Assembly: GCA_025808875.1 (NCBI GenBank)
Contig: CP075528.1
Location: 3,222,473 to 3,286,472, forward strand
Length of the DNA stretch: 64,000 bases
Direction: 5' to 3'
Source: Enhydrobacter sp.
GTDB taxonomy: Bacteria; Pseudomonadota; Alphaproteobacteria; Reyranellales; Reyranellaceae
The notes beneath the pieces are model-generated. The model saw only the letters and a program-made list of their open reading frames with translations. It had not been told where the DNA came from and did not search any database. Positions within the stretch are counted from its first letter, which is position 1. Every line of letters begins with the position of its first letter. Of this stretch, positions 54,547 to 62,960 are shown piece after piece. The translations under genes were made by a program, and so were the position numbers.

Positions 54547-55572
54547 TCAATGTCCGAGAACGTGCACGTCCTCGGGTTGCCAAGACATCACTACCGGCTG
54601 GCCGGGCGCCACGGGCGACGCGTCGAAGCGCGACTCCGGCACCACCGCGAACAGGGTTTCGAGACCGGCCACATCGATGCCGACCTGGACCGTCGGGCCG
54701 AGATACTCGACCGAGCGCGCGACACCGCAGAGCGAGGTCGCGTCGCGCGCCTCGCCGCCCGGCCGCACCGTCACGCGATCGGCGCGAATGGCGACGTACT
54801 CGGCGCCGCCGCTCGCCCGCGCCACCGCCGCCGGCAGCACGTTGTGCCCGCCGATGAACCTGGCGACGAATGCCGACGCCGGCCGGTTGAACACATGGCG
54901 CGGCGGCGCGGCCTGCTCGATCCGGCCCTGGTTCATCACCACGACGAGGTCGGCCAGTGCCATCGCCTCGTCCTGGCTGTGCGTGACATGGATGAAGGAG
55001 ATGCCGAGCCGGGTCTGCAGGCTCTTCAGCTCCTCGCGCATCCTGACGCGCAGGAACGGATCGAGCGCCGACAAGGGCTCGTCGAGCAGCAGCACCTGCG
55101 GATCGGTGATCAGCGCGCGGGCCAGCGCCACGCGCTGCTGCTGCCCGCCCGAGAGCTGGGCCGGCAGCCGGCCTGCATAGGGTTCCATCTGCACGCGCCG
55201 CAGCATGTCGAGCGCGCGGCCGCGGCGCGTCTCGCGGTCGACGCCGCGCATTTTGAGGCTGAAGGCGACGTTGTCGACGCAGTCGAGATGGGGAAACAGC
55301 GCGTAGCTCTGGAACATCATCGCCGTGCCGCGCGCGGCCGGCGGCAGGCGGGTGATGTTCTCCGAGCCCAGGATGACGTCACCCCCGGTCGTCTCCTCGT
55401 GGCCGGCGATCATGCGCAAGGTCGTGGTCTTTCCGCAACCCGAGGGCCCGAGCAGACAGCAATACGAACCGGCGGGAATCTTGAGACTCACATGATCGAC
55501 GGCAACCGTGTCACCATAGCGCTTGGTGACGGCAACCAGCTCGATGTCGGGCTTCAGGGCCATGTCGGTCAT
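54547..55572 (-). CDS. potA: Spermidine/putrescine-type ABC transporter ATPase (PotA)
   Basis: A 341-residue ATPase with C-terminal TOBE domain. Walker A is GPSGCGKTT, the signature LSGGQQQRVALARAL, Walker B LLLDEPLSALDP and the switch His lies in HVTHSQDEAM; TOBE_2 covers about 265-340 (IRADRVTVRPG, VARSVEYLGPTVQVGIDV). It is the first gene of the potA-D-B-C operon and divergent from hyuA. An ATG four codons later is an alternative start. Confidence 0.92.
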   Translation of the reverse strand: MTDMALKPDIELVAVTKRYGDTVAVDHVSLKIPAGSYCCLLGPSGCGKTTTLRMIAGHEETTGGDVILGSENITRLPPAARGTAMMFQSYALFPHLDCVDNVAFSLKMRGVDRETRRGRALDMLRRVQMEPYAGRLPAQLSGGQQQRVALARALITDPQVLLLDEPLSALDPFLRVRMREELKSLQTRLGISFIHVTHSQDEAMALADLVVVMNQGRIEQAAPPRHVFNRPASAFVARFIGGHNVLPAAVARASGGAEYVAIRADRVTVRPGGEARDATSLCGVARSVEYLGPTVQVGIDVAGLETLFAVVPESRFDASPVAPGQPVVMSWQPEDVHVLGH

Positions 55573-55602
55573 CGCAAAGCAAGCTCCATGCCAGCGACGA
55601 AG

Positions 55603-55630
55603 TTTATGCTGGCGCGTCTCTTGCTACACT
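55603..55630 (+). promoter_or_regulatory. Candidate extended -10 promoter for hyuA
   Basis: TGCTACACT (55622-55630) has the extended -10 form TGnTANNNT, with a poor -35 (TTTATG) 16 bases upstream, inside the 80-base potA-hyuA divergent space. A start near 55637 would leave a short leader ending in the strong GAGGGAGGCGAG ribosome site. Prediction by eye only. Confidence 0.25.
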
Positions 55631-55652
55631 GCCCCGTCGAGGGAGGCGAGAT

Positions 55653-57731
55653 ATGCGGTTGATCGGCGTCGATGTCGGCGGAACCTTCACCGACCTGGTC
55701 TATGCCGACACCGAGGCGGGCGAGACAGGCGTGCACAAGATCTCGACCACGCCCGACGATCCCTCGCGCGGCGTCGTTGCCGGCCTGGCCGCACTCTGCG
55801 ACAAATACGGCATCCCGCGCGACACGATCGACGTGGTGTTCCACGGCACAACCATCGCCACCAATGCGATCCTCGAGCATGACGGCGCCGTCACCGGCAT
55901 GATCACCACCGGCGGCTATCGCGACATCCTGCATATCGGCCGCCACCAGCGCCCGCAGCACTACTCGATCATGCAGGACATTCCCTGGCAGGACCGGCCG
56001 CTGGTCAAGCGACGCCATCGCAAGACGGTGAGGGAGCGGCTGGTGCCACCCAGCGGCGAGGTGCTGGAGCCGCTCGACGAGGCGGGCGTGCGGCAAGCGG
56101 TGAGCGAACTCAGGGACTCGGGCGTCCAGGCGATCGCGATCTGCTTCCTCTTCTCCTATCTCGAGCCCGCGCACGAGGCGCGGGCGCTCGAGATCGTGCG
56201 CGAGGAGTATCCCGAGTGCTTCGCCACGACATCGTCGTCGGTGTCGCCGCAGTTCCGCGAGTTCGAGCGCTTCACGACGACGGCGATGAACGCCTTCGTC
56301 GGACCGAAGGTGCGCAACTACGTGACGCGCCTCGAGCGCGAGATCGAGACGTCCGGCTTCAAAGCCGATCTGCGCATCATGGCTTCCAACGGCGGCGTGG
56401 CGACGCCCTCGATGGTGGCCGAGCGGCCCGTCCTCACCCTGCTGTCGGGCCCCGCCGCCGGCGTGATCGGCGGCGACTGGGCGGGTGCGCTCTCGGGCAG
56501 GCGCAATCTCATCACCTTCGACGTCGGCGGCACCTCGGCCGACATCGGCATCGTCACCGAGGGCGGCTTCGGCGAGGCGACGGCGCGCGACACCTGGATC
56601 GCGGGCTTCCCCGTTCTGGTGCCGATGATCGACGTGCACACGATCGGCGCCGGCGGCGGCTCGATCGCCTTCGTCGACCAGGCCGGCGCCTTCAAGGTCG
56701 GCCCGCGTTCGGCCGGCGCCGTGCCCGGTCCGGCCGCCTACGGCCGCGGCGGCGCCAAGGCCACCGTCACCGACGCCAACGTCGTGCTCGGCCGCCTCGA
56801 CCGTGGCAACTTCCTCGGCGGCTCGATGTCGCTCGACGAGGTGGCGGCGCGGCGCGTCGTCGGCGATCTGGCGCGCGAGCTCGGCATGAGCGAGCTCGAG
56901 GCGGCCGAAGGCGTGATCACCGTGATCAACGCCAACATGGCCAACGCCATCCGCTCGCGGACCGTCCAGAAAGGCATCGACCCGCGCAGCTACGCGCTGG
57001 TCGCCTTCGGCGGCGCGGGGCCGCTGCACGGCGCCGAAGTCGCCGACATGCTGGGCGTCCCCGAGGTGATCGTGCCGCCCCATCCCGGCATCACCTCGGC
57101 GGTCGGGCTGCTGATCAGCGACCTGCGTTACGACGCCATCCGCACGTCTTTCCAGGTCTCCGGCGCGGCCGACCTCGCGCGCATCAATTCGGATTTCGCC
57201 GCTATGCGGAAGGAGCTCGAGGACCGCTTCATCGCCGACGGCGTCGACCTCGCCAGGGTCACGTTCGAGCGACGCGGCGATCTGCGCTATGTCGGCCAGG
57301 GCTACGAGCTCAAGGTACCGTTCGCTGACGGTACGATCGACGACGCGGCGCTCGCCGGGGCCTTCGACACCTTCCACGAGGTGCATCGGCGCGAGTACGG
57401 CCACCACTTCGCCGAGTCGGGCATCGAGATTGTCAACTTGCGCCTGGTCGGCGCCGCCAGCGCCGCCACCATCGCCAGGCCCGCCACGGCCGCCGGCAAG
57501 CCGCTTGCGGAAGCGGTGGTGCGTCAGGGCACGTGCACCTTCCGCGTCGACGGCAGGCTCACGGACTATCCGACGACTTTCTATCGCCGCGACCTGCTGC
57601 CGGTCGGCGAGAAGATCCCCGGCCCGGCCGTCGTGCTGCAGATGGACACCACCACCGTCGTGCCGCCGCGGCATGGTTTCGAGGCCGACACCGCCGGCAA
57701 CCTCGTCATCCGCAAGGAGCTCCCCCAATGA
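55653..57731 (+). CDS. hyuA: Hydantoinase/N-methylhydantoinase subunit A (HyuA)
   Basis: A 692-residue ATP-dependent amidohydrolase subunit. The N-terminal actin-like domain has IGVDVGGTFTDLVYAD (4-19), GTTIATNAILE (about 70) and FDVGGTSADIGIV (about 290); hydantoinase_A follows to about 490, with VIVPPHPGITSAVG, and the C-terminal domain to 692. With HyuB it opens hydantoin or 5-oxoproline-type cyclic amides using ATP. GAGGGAGGCGAG immediately before the ATG is strong. Its stop overlaps hyuB (ATGA). It shares the promoter space with potA, suggesting the importer brings in the substrate. Confidence 0.92.
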   Translation: MRLIGVDVGGTFTDLVYADTEAGETGVHKISTTPDDPSRGVVAGLAALCDKYGIPRDTIDVVFHGTTIATNAILEHDGAVTGMITTGGYRDILHIGRHQRPQHYSIMQDIPWQDRPLVKRRHRKTVRERLVPPSGEVLEPLDEAGVRQAVSELRDSGVQAIAICFLFSYLEPAHEARALEIVREEYPECFATTSSSVSPQFREFERFTTTAMNAFVGPKVRNYVTRLEREIETSGFKADLRIMASNGGVATPSMVAERPVLTLLSGPAAGVIGGDWAGALSGRRNLITFDVGGTSADIGIVTEGGFGEATARDTWIAGFPVLVPMIDVHTIGAGGGSIAFVDQAGAFKVGPRSAGAVPGPAAYGRGGAKATVTDANVVLGRLDRGNFLGGSMSLDEVAARRVVGDLARELGMSELEAAEGVITVINANMANAIRSRTVQKGIDPRSYALVAFGGAGPLHGAEVADMLGVPEVIVPPHPGITSAVGLLISDLRYDAIRTSFQVSGAADLARINSDFAAMRKELEDRFIADGVDLARVTFERRGDLRYVGQGYELKVPFADGTIDDAALAGAFDTFHEVHRREYGHHFAESGIEIVNLRLVGAASAATIARPATAAGKPLAEAVVRQGTCTFRVDGRLTDYPTTFYRRDLLPVGEKIPGPAVVLQMDTTTVVPPRHGFEADTAGNLVIRKELPQ

Positions 57732-59524
57732 GCACCGCCGCCATCCGCCAGCCCGCCGGCAGGCCCGATCGCATCGACCCGATCACGACCAGCGTCATCC
57801 AGGGCGCGCTCGAGAACATCGCCGTCGAGATGGGCTACAAGCTGATGCGCATGAGCTACTCTTCGATCATCCGCGAATCGGAGGATTTCGGGGCCGCGCT
57901 CGTCGATGCGGAAGGCCGCGGCCTTGCGGAATCGGCGCAGTCGACGCCGCTGCAGTCGGGCCCGATCCCGGGCTACGTGCGCGGCGTGCTGCGCATCCTG
58001 AAGGAGCGCGGCGACGCGTTCCAGCCGGGCGACGTGGTCATGCACAACGACGCCTATTCCGGCGCGAGCCACGGGCCCGACGTCGCCTTCATCGTGCCGG
58101 TGTTCGTCGCCGGCAAGCTGATCGGCTTCGCCGCCACCACGGCACACCATCTCGACATCGGCGCGCTGTCGCCCGGCTCGTGCGGCATCGTCGAGGCGAT
58201 CGACGCCTATGCCGAGGGCCTGCAGTTCAAGGCGATCAAGGTCTACGACCGCGGCGTCCGCAACGAGGCGGTGTGGCAGATCGTGCGCGACAACATCCGT
58301 GCCTCCGACCTCGTGGTCGGCGACATGGACGCCCAGGTGGCGGCGGCGCGCATCGGCGCCGAGCGCATGGCCGAGCTGGTCGAGCGCTACGGGCTCGCGA
58401 CCTTCGATCTCGCCTGCGTCGCTCTGATGGACCATGCCGAGCGGCTGATGCGCCAGGCCATCGCCCGGCTGCCCGACGGCGTCTGGCGCGCCGAGACGGC
58501 CATAGACGGCTATCTCGACAGCGACGATCCGAAGAAGAAGGAACTGCCGATCGTCGTCACCATCACCAAGCAGGACGATTCGCTCGTCGTCGATCTCACC
58601 GGCACGGCGCCGCAGGTGCCCGACCGGCCGATCAACATGCCGCTCGAGGGCACCGCCGACATCGCGATCTGGCTCACCATCCGCTCGGTGCTGCTCGACA
58701 CGGCGGTGCACGGCCACATCCCGGTGAATGCCGGCCTGATCCGCCCCATCACCATCGTGGCGCCCAAGGGCTGCCTCGCCAACCCGACCTTCCCGGCGCC
58801 GACCATCGCCCGCTTCTGTCCTGGCAACCAGCTCGCCGACACCGTGATGAAGGCGCTGAGCGCGGCCATGCCGGGCAACGTCTCGGCCGGCATCGGCAAC
58901 CTCAAGGTCATCGCCTTCTCGGGCCTGAGGGACGAGACGCACTGGGTGCACATGGAGATCTTCGAGGGCTCCTATGGCGGCCGTCGGGGCAAGGACGGCA
59001 TGGATGCCGTCGACACGCTCTACGCCAACACGCGCAACAACCCGATCGAGGACATCGAGACCCATCTGCCGTTGCGTGTGCTGCGCTACGAGCTGCGCGA
59101 GGACGTCGCCGGCGCCGGCAAGTGGCGCGGCGGGCTGGGCTCGGTGCGCGAGTTCGCCTTCCTGTCCGACGGCGGCGCTTCGGTCGAGGGCGAGGGACAT
59201 CGCTACCGCCCCTGGGGCTTCCTGGGCGGCCAGGAGGGCGTGCCGGCCAAGCTCGACCTCGTCCTGCCGGGCGGTCTGGCGCCGAGGGCCCTGCCCTCCA
59301 AGGTGCCGCACATGAACGTCGCGCGCGACGGCCGCTTCATCTGCTACGGCCCCGCGGGCGGCGGCTACGGCAATCCTCTGGAGCGCGATCCCGCCAAGGT
59401 CGCCGACGACGTGCTGGACGGCGTCATCTCGATCGAGACGGCGCGACGCGACTACGGCGTCGTCGTCTCGTCCAAGGGCGTCGTCGATGCCGAGGCGACC
59501 GAGGCCTTGCGAGCCCGGCGCTAG
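57728..59524 (+). CDS. hyuB: Hydantoinase/N-methylhydantoinase subunit B (HyuB)
   Basis: A 598-residue subunit: DPITTSVIQGALENIAVEMG opens the hydantoinase_B domain, MRMSYSSIIRESEDFGAALV and GDVVMHNDAYSGASHGPD follow, then PLEGTADIAIW and the C-terminal DGRFICYGPAGGGYGNP. It works with HyuA as a heteromeric ATP-dependent amidohydrolase. The ATG lies in the hyuA stop codon, which fits strict co-expression. Ends 4 bases into the convergent small gene. Confidence 0.92.
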   Translation: MSTAAIRQPAGRPDRIDPITTSVIQGALENIAVEMGYKLMRMSYSSIIRESEDFGAALVDAEGRGLAESAQSTPLQSGPIPGYVRGVLRILKERGDAFQPGDVVMHNDAYSGASHGPDVAFIVPVFVAGKLIGFAATTAHHLDIGALSPGSCGIVEAIDAYAEGLQFKAIKVYDRGVRNEAVWQIVRDNIRASDLVVGDMDAQVAAARIGAERMAELVERYGLATFDLACVALMDHAERLMRQAIARLPDGVWRAETAIDGYLDSDDPKKKELPIVVTITKQDDSLVVDLTGTAPQVPDRPINMPLEGTADIAIWLTIRSVLLDTAVHGHIPVNAGLIRPITIVAPKGCLANPTFPAPTIARFCPGNQLADTVMKALSAAMPGNVSAGIGNLKVIAFSGLRDETHWVHMEIFEGSYGGRRGKDGMDAVDTLYANTRNNPIEDIETHLPLRVLRYELREDVAGAGKWRGGLGSVREFAFLSDGGASVEGEGHRYRPWGFLGGQEGVPAKLDLVLPGGLAPRALPSKVPHMNVARDGRFICYGPAGGGYGNPLERDPAKVADDVLDGVISIETARRDYGVVVSSKGVVDAEATEALRARR

Positions 59525-59802
59525 ACGCCGCCGGTGCGGGCGCCCAGCAGGTCGAAGCGGGCTCTGATCTCGTCGACCGACGGGACGCGGTCCGCCGCGA
59601 GCTCGGGATACTCCTTCTCGAGCTGGTGCCGGTCGAACTCGTCGAGATGCAGGTCGGCGTCGTCGCGGTCGTTCTCCAGCGAATCGAGCGCGCCGTGCAG
59701 ATGGTAGAGCTGCCAGCGTGCGGGCATCTCCTGGCGCAGCGCCTCCAGGCGAGCGAGCCGGTCCTGGAAACGCTCCAGCGTCTTCGTACGGGCTTCCGAC
59801 AT
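59521..59802 (-). CDS. Small acidic, helical hypothetical protein
   Basis: A 93-residue protein with a leading coiled-coil-like stretch (TLERFQDRLARLEALRQEM) and many Asp/Glu residues (DSLENDRDDADLHLDEFDRH). No signal peptide, membrane helix or known motif is visible. It may be a small regulatory or chaperone-like protein; no function is suggested by neighbours. It converges on hyuB with shared last bases, and GGAGGATC lies before the ATG at 59802. Confidence 0.55.
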   Translation of the reverse strand: MSEARTKTLERFQDRLARLEALRQEMPARWQLYHLHGALDSLENDRDDADLHLDEFDRHQLEKEYPELAADRVPSVDEIRARFDLLGARTGGV

Positions 59803-59896
59803 GGTCGATCCTCCGTCTCTCCCCTCTCTACGCGGATCGACCGCTGCCGTTCCTTGACCTGGGCGGCGGCCTAGGGGGCGCGTCGGCGAAAACGGC

Positions 59897-60616
59897 CTAC
59901 TTGGTGTCGAGGATTGGCGCGAAACCGCCCCAGATCATGCGCCGGCCGTCGAACGGCATCTCGCCCTCCGGCTTCATGCTCTCGTCGGCCATCATCTTCT
60001 TCCAGGCGTCGTCGCGCACCTGTCGGGACGGCCACTCGATCCAGGAATAGACCACCTTCTCGCCGTCCGCGGCCTTCACCGCGCCCTTGTAGTCGGTGAT
60101 CTTGCCGTCGGGCACGTCGTCGCCCCACGCCTCGACCACGCGCACCGCTCCGAGTTCCTTGAACTTGACCGCAACCTTGGCGGCGAGCTTGCGGTAGTCG
60201 TCCTTCCTGTCCTCCGGCACCGGCACCAGGAAGCCGTCGACATAGCCGGTTTCGCCGGTGCCTCGCTCGTCGAGGATCGGCGAGAAGCCGCCGAAGATCA
60301 TGCGCTTGCCGTCGAACGGCATCGCCGCGCCCATCTCCTTCATGCGCGGGTCGTTCATCATCTTCTGGCCGGCGGCGTCGCGCACCTGCTTGCTGGGGAA
60401 CTCCAGCCAGGAGAACACGACCACCTCGTCTGGCTTGGCCTTCACCGCGCCCTTGAAGTCGGTGACCTTGCCGTCCGGCACGTCGTCGCCCCAATTCTCG
60501 ACCATGCGGACGACGCCGAACTCCTTGAACAGCGGCGCCGCGTCGGCGGCATGCTTGCGATAGGCCTCCTTGTTGGCGGCGGGAACGGCGGCGACGAATC
60601 CCTCGACATAGGTCAT
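59897..60616 (-). CDS. Tandem-duplicated DUF1428 protein
   Basis: A 239-residue protein made of two copies of the DUF1428 (YbaA-like) domain, at about 1-117 and 121-239. Each copy repeats YVxGF, FKExGxVR, the motif WGDDVPDGK, SW-E-PS-QVRD, KMM, MPFDG-RMI and GGF-PILD. By eye the halves are about 60% identical. Family members are normally single-domain, about 117 residues. The fold is a dimeric alpha-beta barrel, so the fusion could form an intramolecular dimer. Function of DUF1428 is unknown. The ATG at 60616 was chosen because the first copy begins there; AGGAGAG stands 5-11 bases upstream. A perfect palindrome lies in the promoter region. Confidence 0.8.
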   Translation of the reverse strand: MTYVEGFVAAVPAANKEAYRKHAADAAPLFKEFGVVRMVENWGDDVPDGKVTDFKGAVKAKPDEVVVFSWLEFPSKQVRDAAGQKMMNDPRMKEMGAAMPFDGKRMIFGGFSPILDERGTGETGYVDGFLVPVPEDRKDDYRKLAAKVAVKFKELGAVRVVEAWGDDVPDGKITDYKGAVKAADGEKVVYSWIEWPSRQVRDDAWKKMMADESMKPEGEMPFDGRRMIWGGFAPILDTK

Positions 60617-60652
60617 GGCGTCTCTCCTGTCGGATCGGGTACGGGCGATATA

Positions 60653-60666
60653 GATTGATATCAATC
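60653..60666. promoter_or_regulatory. Perfect 14-bp palindrome upstream of the DUF1428 gene
   Basis: GATTGATATCAATC reads the same on both strands and sits 36 bases before the DUF1428 ATG, in the 53-base space after the SMP-30 stop. On the minus strand the sequence TTGATATCAATCTATAT gives -35/-10-like runs around it. Symmetric TTGATATCAA-type sites are typical of MarR-, PadR- or ArsR-class repressors. No such regulator is encoded nearby, so the binder would be elsewhere in the genome. Confidence 0.55.
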
Positions 60667-60669
60667 CAT

Positions 60670-61518
60670 TCAGGGACGAGTCAACGCCGGCGACAGGGCC
60701 AGCCCCGCCACGTCGGCGCGCATCCGGAAGATGCTGCCGCAATTCTCGCTCGGGCCGCCGCGCGAGCCGGTGACAATAAAGAGGTCGCGCAAGTCGTCGC
60801 CGCCGAAGCAGACACTGGTCACCATCGGCAGCGGCACGGGAATGTCCCGGCGATGCGAGCCGTCGGCGGCATAGACGGCGACGCGGCCGCCATGGGCGTC
60901 GGCTACCCAGACGGAACCGTCGCTCGCCACCTTCAGCCCGTCGGGCACGCGGCCCTCGCCGAGGTGGGCGAACGTGCGCCACGGACTCACGGCACCATCC
61001 TCCTGCACGTCGTACACGCGCACGATGCCGGCGCGCGCGTCGCTGTGATAGAGCCGTCGGCCGTCGGGCGAGAAGCCGAGCCCGTTGGTCAGCATGACTC
61101 CGTCCGACAGAGTCCGCATGGTGCCGTCGGGGTCGATCACGTGCAGGTGGCCGGGCCTGGGCGTCTCGCCGCCGAACACCTTGAAGGCAAGCGAACCGAC
61201 ATAGATGCGGCCGGCCGCGTCGGTCGTCAGGTCGTTGAAGCCGGTGGCGCCGGGGATGGCGTCGAGCGCCAGCAAGGTCTTCGTCGATCCGTCCTTCAGC
61301 GACACCAGCGCGATGTCGCGGCCGCCCACGACCAGCCCGCCCGATCCGTGCAGCGCCATGCCGCCGATGCCGCGGCGCTTGGGCACCGCCTGCGAGACCT
61401 TGCCCGCGCGATCGAGCAGGAACACGCCGCCGTTCAGCACGTCGCTGAAATAGAGGCCGCGCGTCGCATCCCAGACCGGTCCCTCGATCAATCCGTAGCC
61501 CGTCGCGATGCGTTCCAT
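60670..61518 (-). CDS. SMP-30/gluconolactonase family lactonase
   Basis: A 282-residue six-bladed beta-propeller. The calcium ligand E12 sits in LIEGPVWD; the Asn ligand is in GFNDLTTDAAG and the Asp in PDGLKVASDGSVWVAD (about 205-220), and the closing fragment GGDDLRDLFIVTGS is typical. It hydrolyses sugar or hydroxyacid lactones. The ATG at 61518 was preferred because GGAGGAAACGCC precedes it; the frame stays open upstream but without a conserved sequence. It diverges from the beta-lactamase-fold gene with 62 bases between. Confidence 0.88.
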   Translation of the reverse strand: MERIATGYGLIEGPVWDATRGLYFSDVLNGGVFLLDRAGKVSQAVPKRRGIGGMALHGSGGLVVGGRDIALVSLKDGSTKTLLALDAIPGATGFNDLTTDAAGRIYVGSLAFKVFGGETPRPGHLHVIDPDGTMRTLSDGVMLTNGLGFSPDGRRLYHSDARAGIVRVYDVQEDGAVSPWRTFAHLGEGRVPDGLKVASDGSVWVADAHGGRVAVYAADGSHRRDIPVPLPMVTSVCFGGDDLRDLFIVTGSRGGPSENCGSIFRMRADVAGLALSPALTRP

Positions 61519-61547
61519 GGCGTTTCCTCCGTTCGCTTCTGCGGTTC

Positions 61548-61556
61548 TGCTACAGT
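61548..61556 (+). promoter_or_regulatory. Candidate extended -10 element for the beta-lactamase-fold gene
   Basis: TGCTACAGT has the extended -10 form TGnTANNNT and lies 24 bases before the ATG at 61581, closely resembling the element TGCTACACT in front of hyuA. No -35 is recognisable. Prediction by eye only. Confidence 0.22.
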
Positions 61557-61580
61557 CTGCCTCCAACAGGAGCAAGCGAC

Positions 61581-62960
61581 ATGGACCGCTGGCTGGGCGC
61601 CGCGCTGGAGTACATCCCGTCATGGCTGTCGTACCAGGTCGAGCACGGCCAGCAGCCGGGCGCGCTGGCGGCCGTCGTGCAGCGCGGCAAGGTGGTGCTC
61701 GAATGCGCCGCCGGCCAGGCCGACACCGGCAGCGGCGAGAGGCTGACGCCGCGGCATCGCTTCCGCATCGCCTCGCATTCCAAGACCTTCACCGCCGCCG
61801 GAATCCTGAAGCTGCACGAGCAAGGCAAACTGCGGCTCGACGATCCGGTGGGCCGGTTCGTGCCCGGCCTGCACCGCAAGACCGCACAGGTCACCGTGCG
61901 GCAGGTGCTGTCGCACAGCGCCGGCCTCGTCCGCGACGGCGCCGATTCGGGCGCCTTCGACGGCCGCCACCCGTTCCCCGGCACGGACGAGCTCAGGGCC
62001 GAATTCGCCGCGGCCCCGATCATCGATGCCGGCGTGCGGCTGAAATACTCGAATCGAGGCTACGCGCTGCTCGGCATGCTGATCGAGGCGATCGCCGGCG
62101 AGTCCTATGCCAAATGGATGTCGCGCGAGATCGTCGCGGCGGCCGGCCTTCGCGCCACGACCACCGACATGCCGTTGCCGCGCGGGACGCCCTTCGTGCG
62201 CGGCCACACCATGCACCTGCCGCTCGGACGCCGCGTCCCGATCCGCGGCGACTATCGCATGGCGGCCGTCGCCCCGGCCGGCGGCTTCGTCGCCACCGCG
62301 TCGGACACCGCGCTCTTCTTCAACCAACTCTCCCCGAAGACGCGCCAGTCGATCCTCTCGCCGGCCAGCCGGCGCGAGATGACCCATCGGCTGTGGCGCA
62401 ATCCGGGATCGGTGGTCGAAGGTTACTACGGGCTGGGCACGATGAGCGGCACCTCGGCGGGCTGGAGCTGGTTCGGCCATGGCGGCTCGCTGCCGGGCTA
62501 TGTCTCGCGGACGCTGACGGTTCCCGATCTGGATCTCACCGTGACGGTGTGCGCCAACGCCAGCGACGGCTGGGCCCATCCCTGGATGGAAGGCCTGCTG
62601 TCGATCTTCCGCACCTTCGCCACCAACGGCCCGCCGTCGCGACGGGTCGCCGGATGGCGCGGGCGCTGGTGGACGATGTATGGCGGCCTCGATCTCGTGC
62701 CCATGGGGAACAAGATCGTCGTCGGATCGCCTTATGCCTGGCTTCCCTTCGCCGACACCACCGAGTTCGACCTGACCGGCCGCGACAAGGGCCGCATCAT
62801 CGCCGCGACCGGATACGGCAGCTACGGCGAGGGCGTGCGCCGCGTGCGCGACAAGGCCGGCAGGGTCGTCGAGGTCTGGCTGGGCGCCACACGCACCGTC
62901 GGCCGCGGCCGTGCCGTCGGCGAGATGAAGCGCCGCCTCGAACGCAAGCGCCGTTCGTGA
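61581..62960 (+). CDS. Class C beta-lactamase-fold serine hydrolase (EstB-like)
   Basis: A 459-residue serine hydrolase. The nucleophile is S65 in ASHSKTF (S-x-x-K), Y156 in KYSNRGY is the catalytic Tyr-x-Asn, and H300 in FGHGGSLPG occupies the KTG-like position. There is no signal peptide, so it is a cytosolic esterase/aminohydrolase/D-aminopeptidase type rather than a periplasmic beta-lactamase. A C-terminal region of about 100 residues (VAGWRGRWWTMYGGLDLVPM onward) extends beyond the usual fold. AACAGGAGCAAG before the ATG is a good ribosome site. The stop overlaps the next start (GTGA). Confidence 0.85.
   Translation: MDRWLGAALEYIPSWLSYQVEHGQQPGALAAVVQRGKVVLECAAGQADTGSGERLTPRHRFRIASHSKTFTAAGILKLHEQGKLRLDDPVGRFVPGLHRKTAQVTVRQVLSHSAGLVRDGADSGAFDGRHPFPGTDELRAEFAAAPIIDAGVRLKYSNRGYALLGMLIEAIAGESYAKWMSREIVAAAGLRATTTDMPLPRGTPFVRGHTMHLPLGRRVPIRGDYRMAAVAPAGGFVATASDTALFFNQLSPKTRQSILSPASRREMTHRLWRNPGSVVEGYYGLGTMSGTSAGWSWFGHGGSLPGYVSRTLTVPDLDLTVTVCANASDGWAHPWMEGLLSIFRTFATNGPPSRRVAGWRGRWWTMYGGLDLVPMGNKIVVGSPYAWLPFADTTEFDLTGRDKGRIIAATGYGSYGEGVRRVRDKAGRVVEVWLGATRTVGRGRAVGEMKRRLERKRRS

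Noticed and set aside
55569..57728. A 719-codon open frame on the minus strand opposite hyuA.
   Set aside because: Complete antisense shadow of a well-supported gene; sequence is His/Asp/Gly-rich without structure.
59521..59802. Small gene as an antitoxin of a toxin-antitoxin pair.
   Set aside because: No partner toxin gene overlaps or neighbours it; it is convergent with hyuB and followed by a gap.
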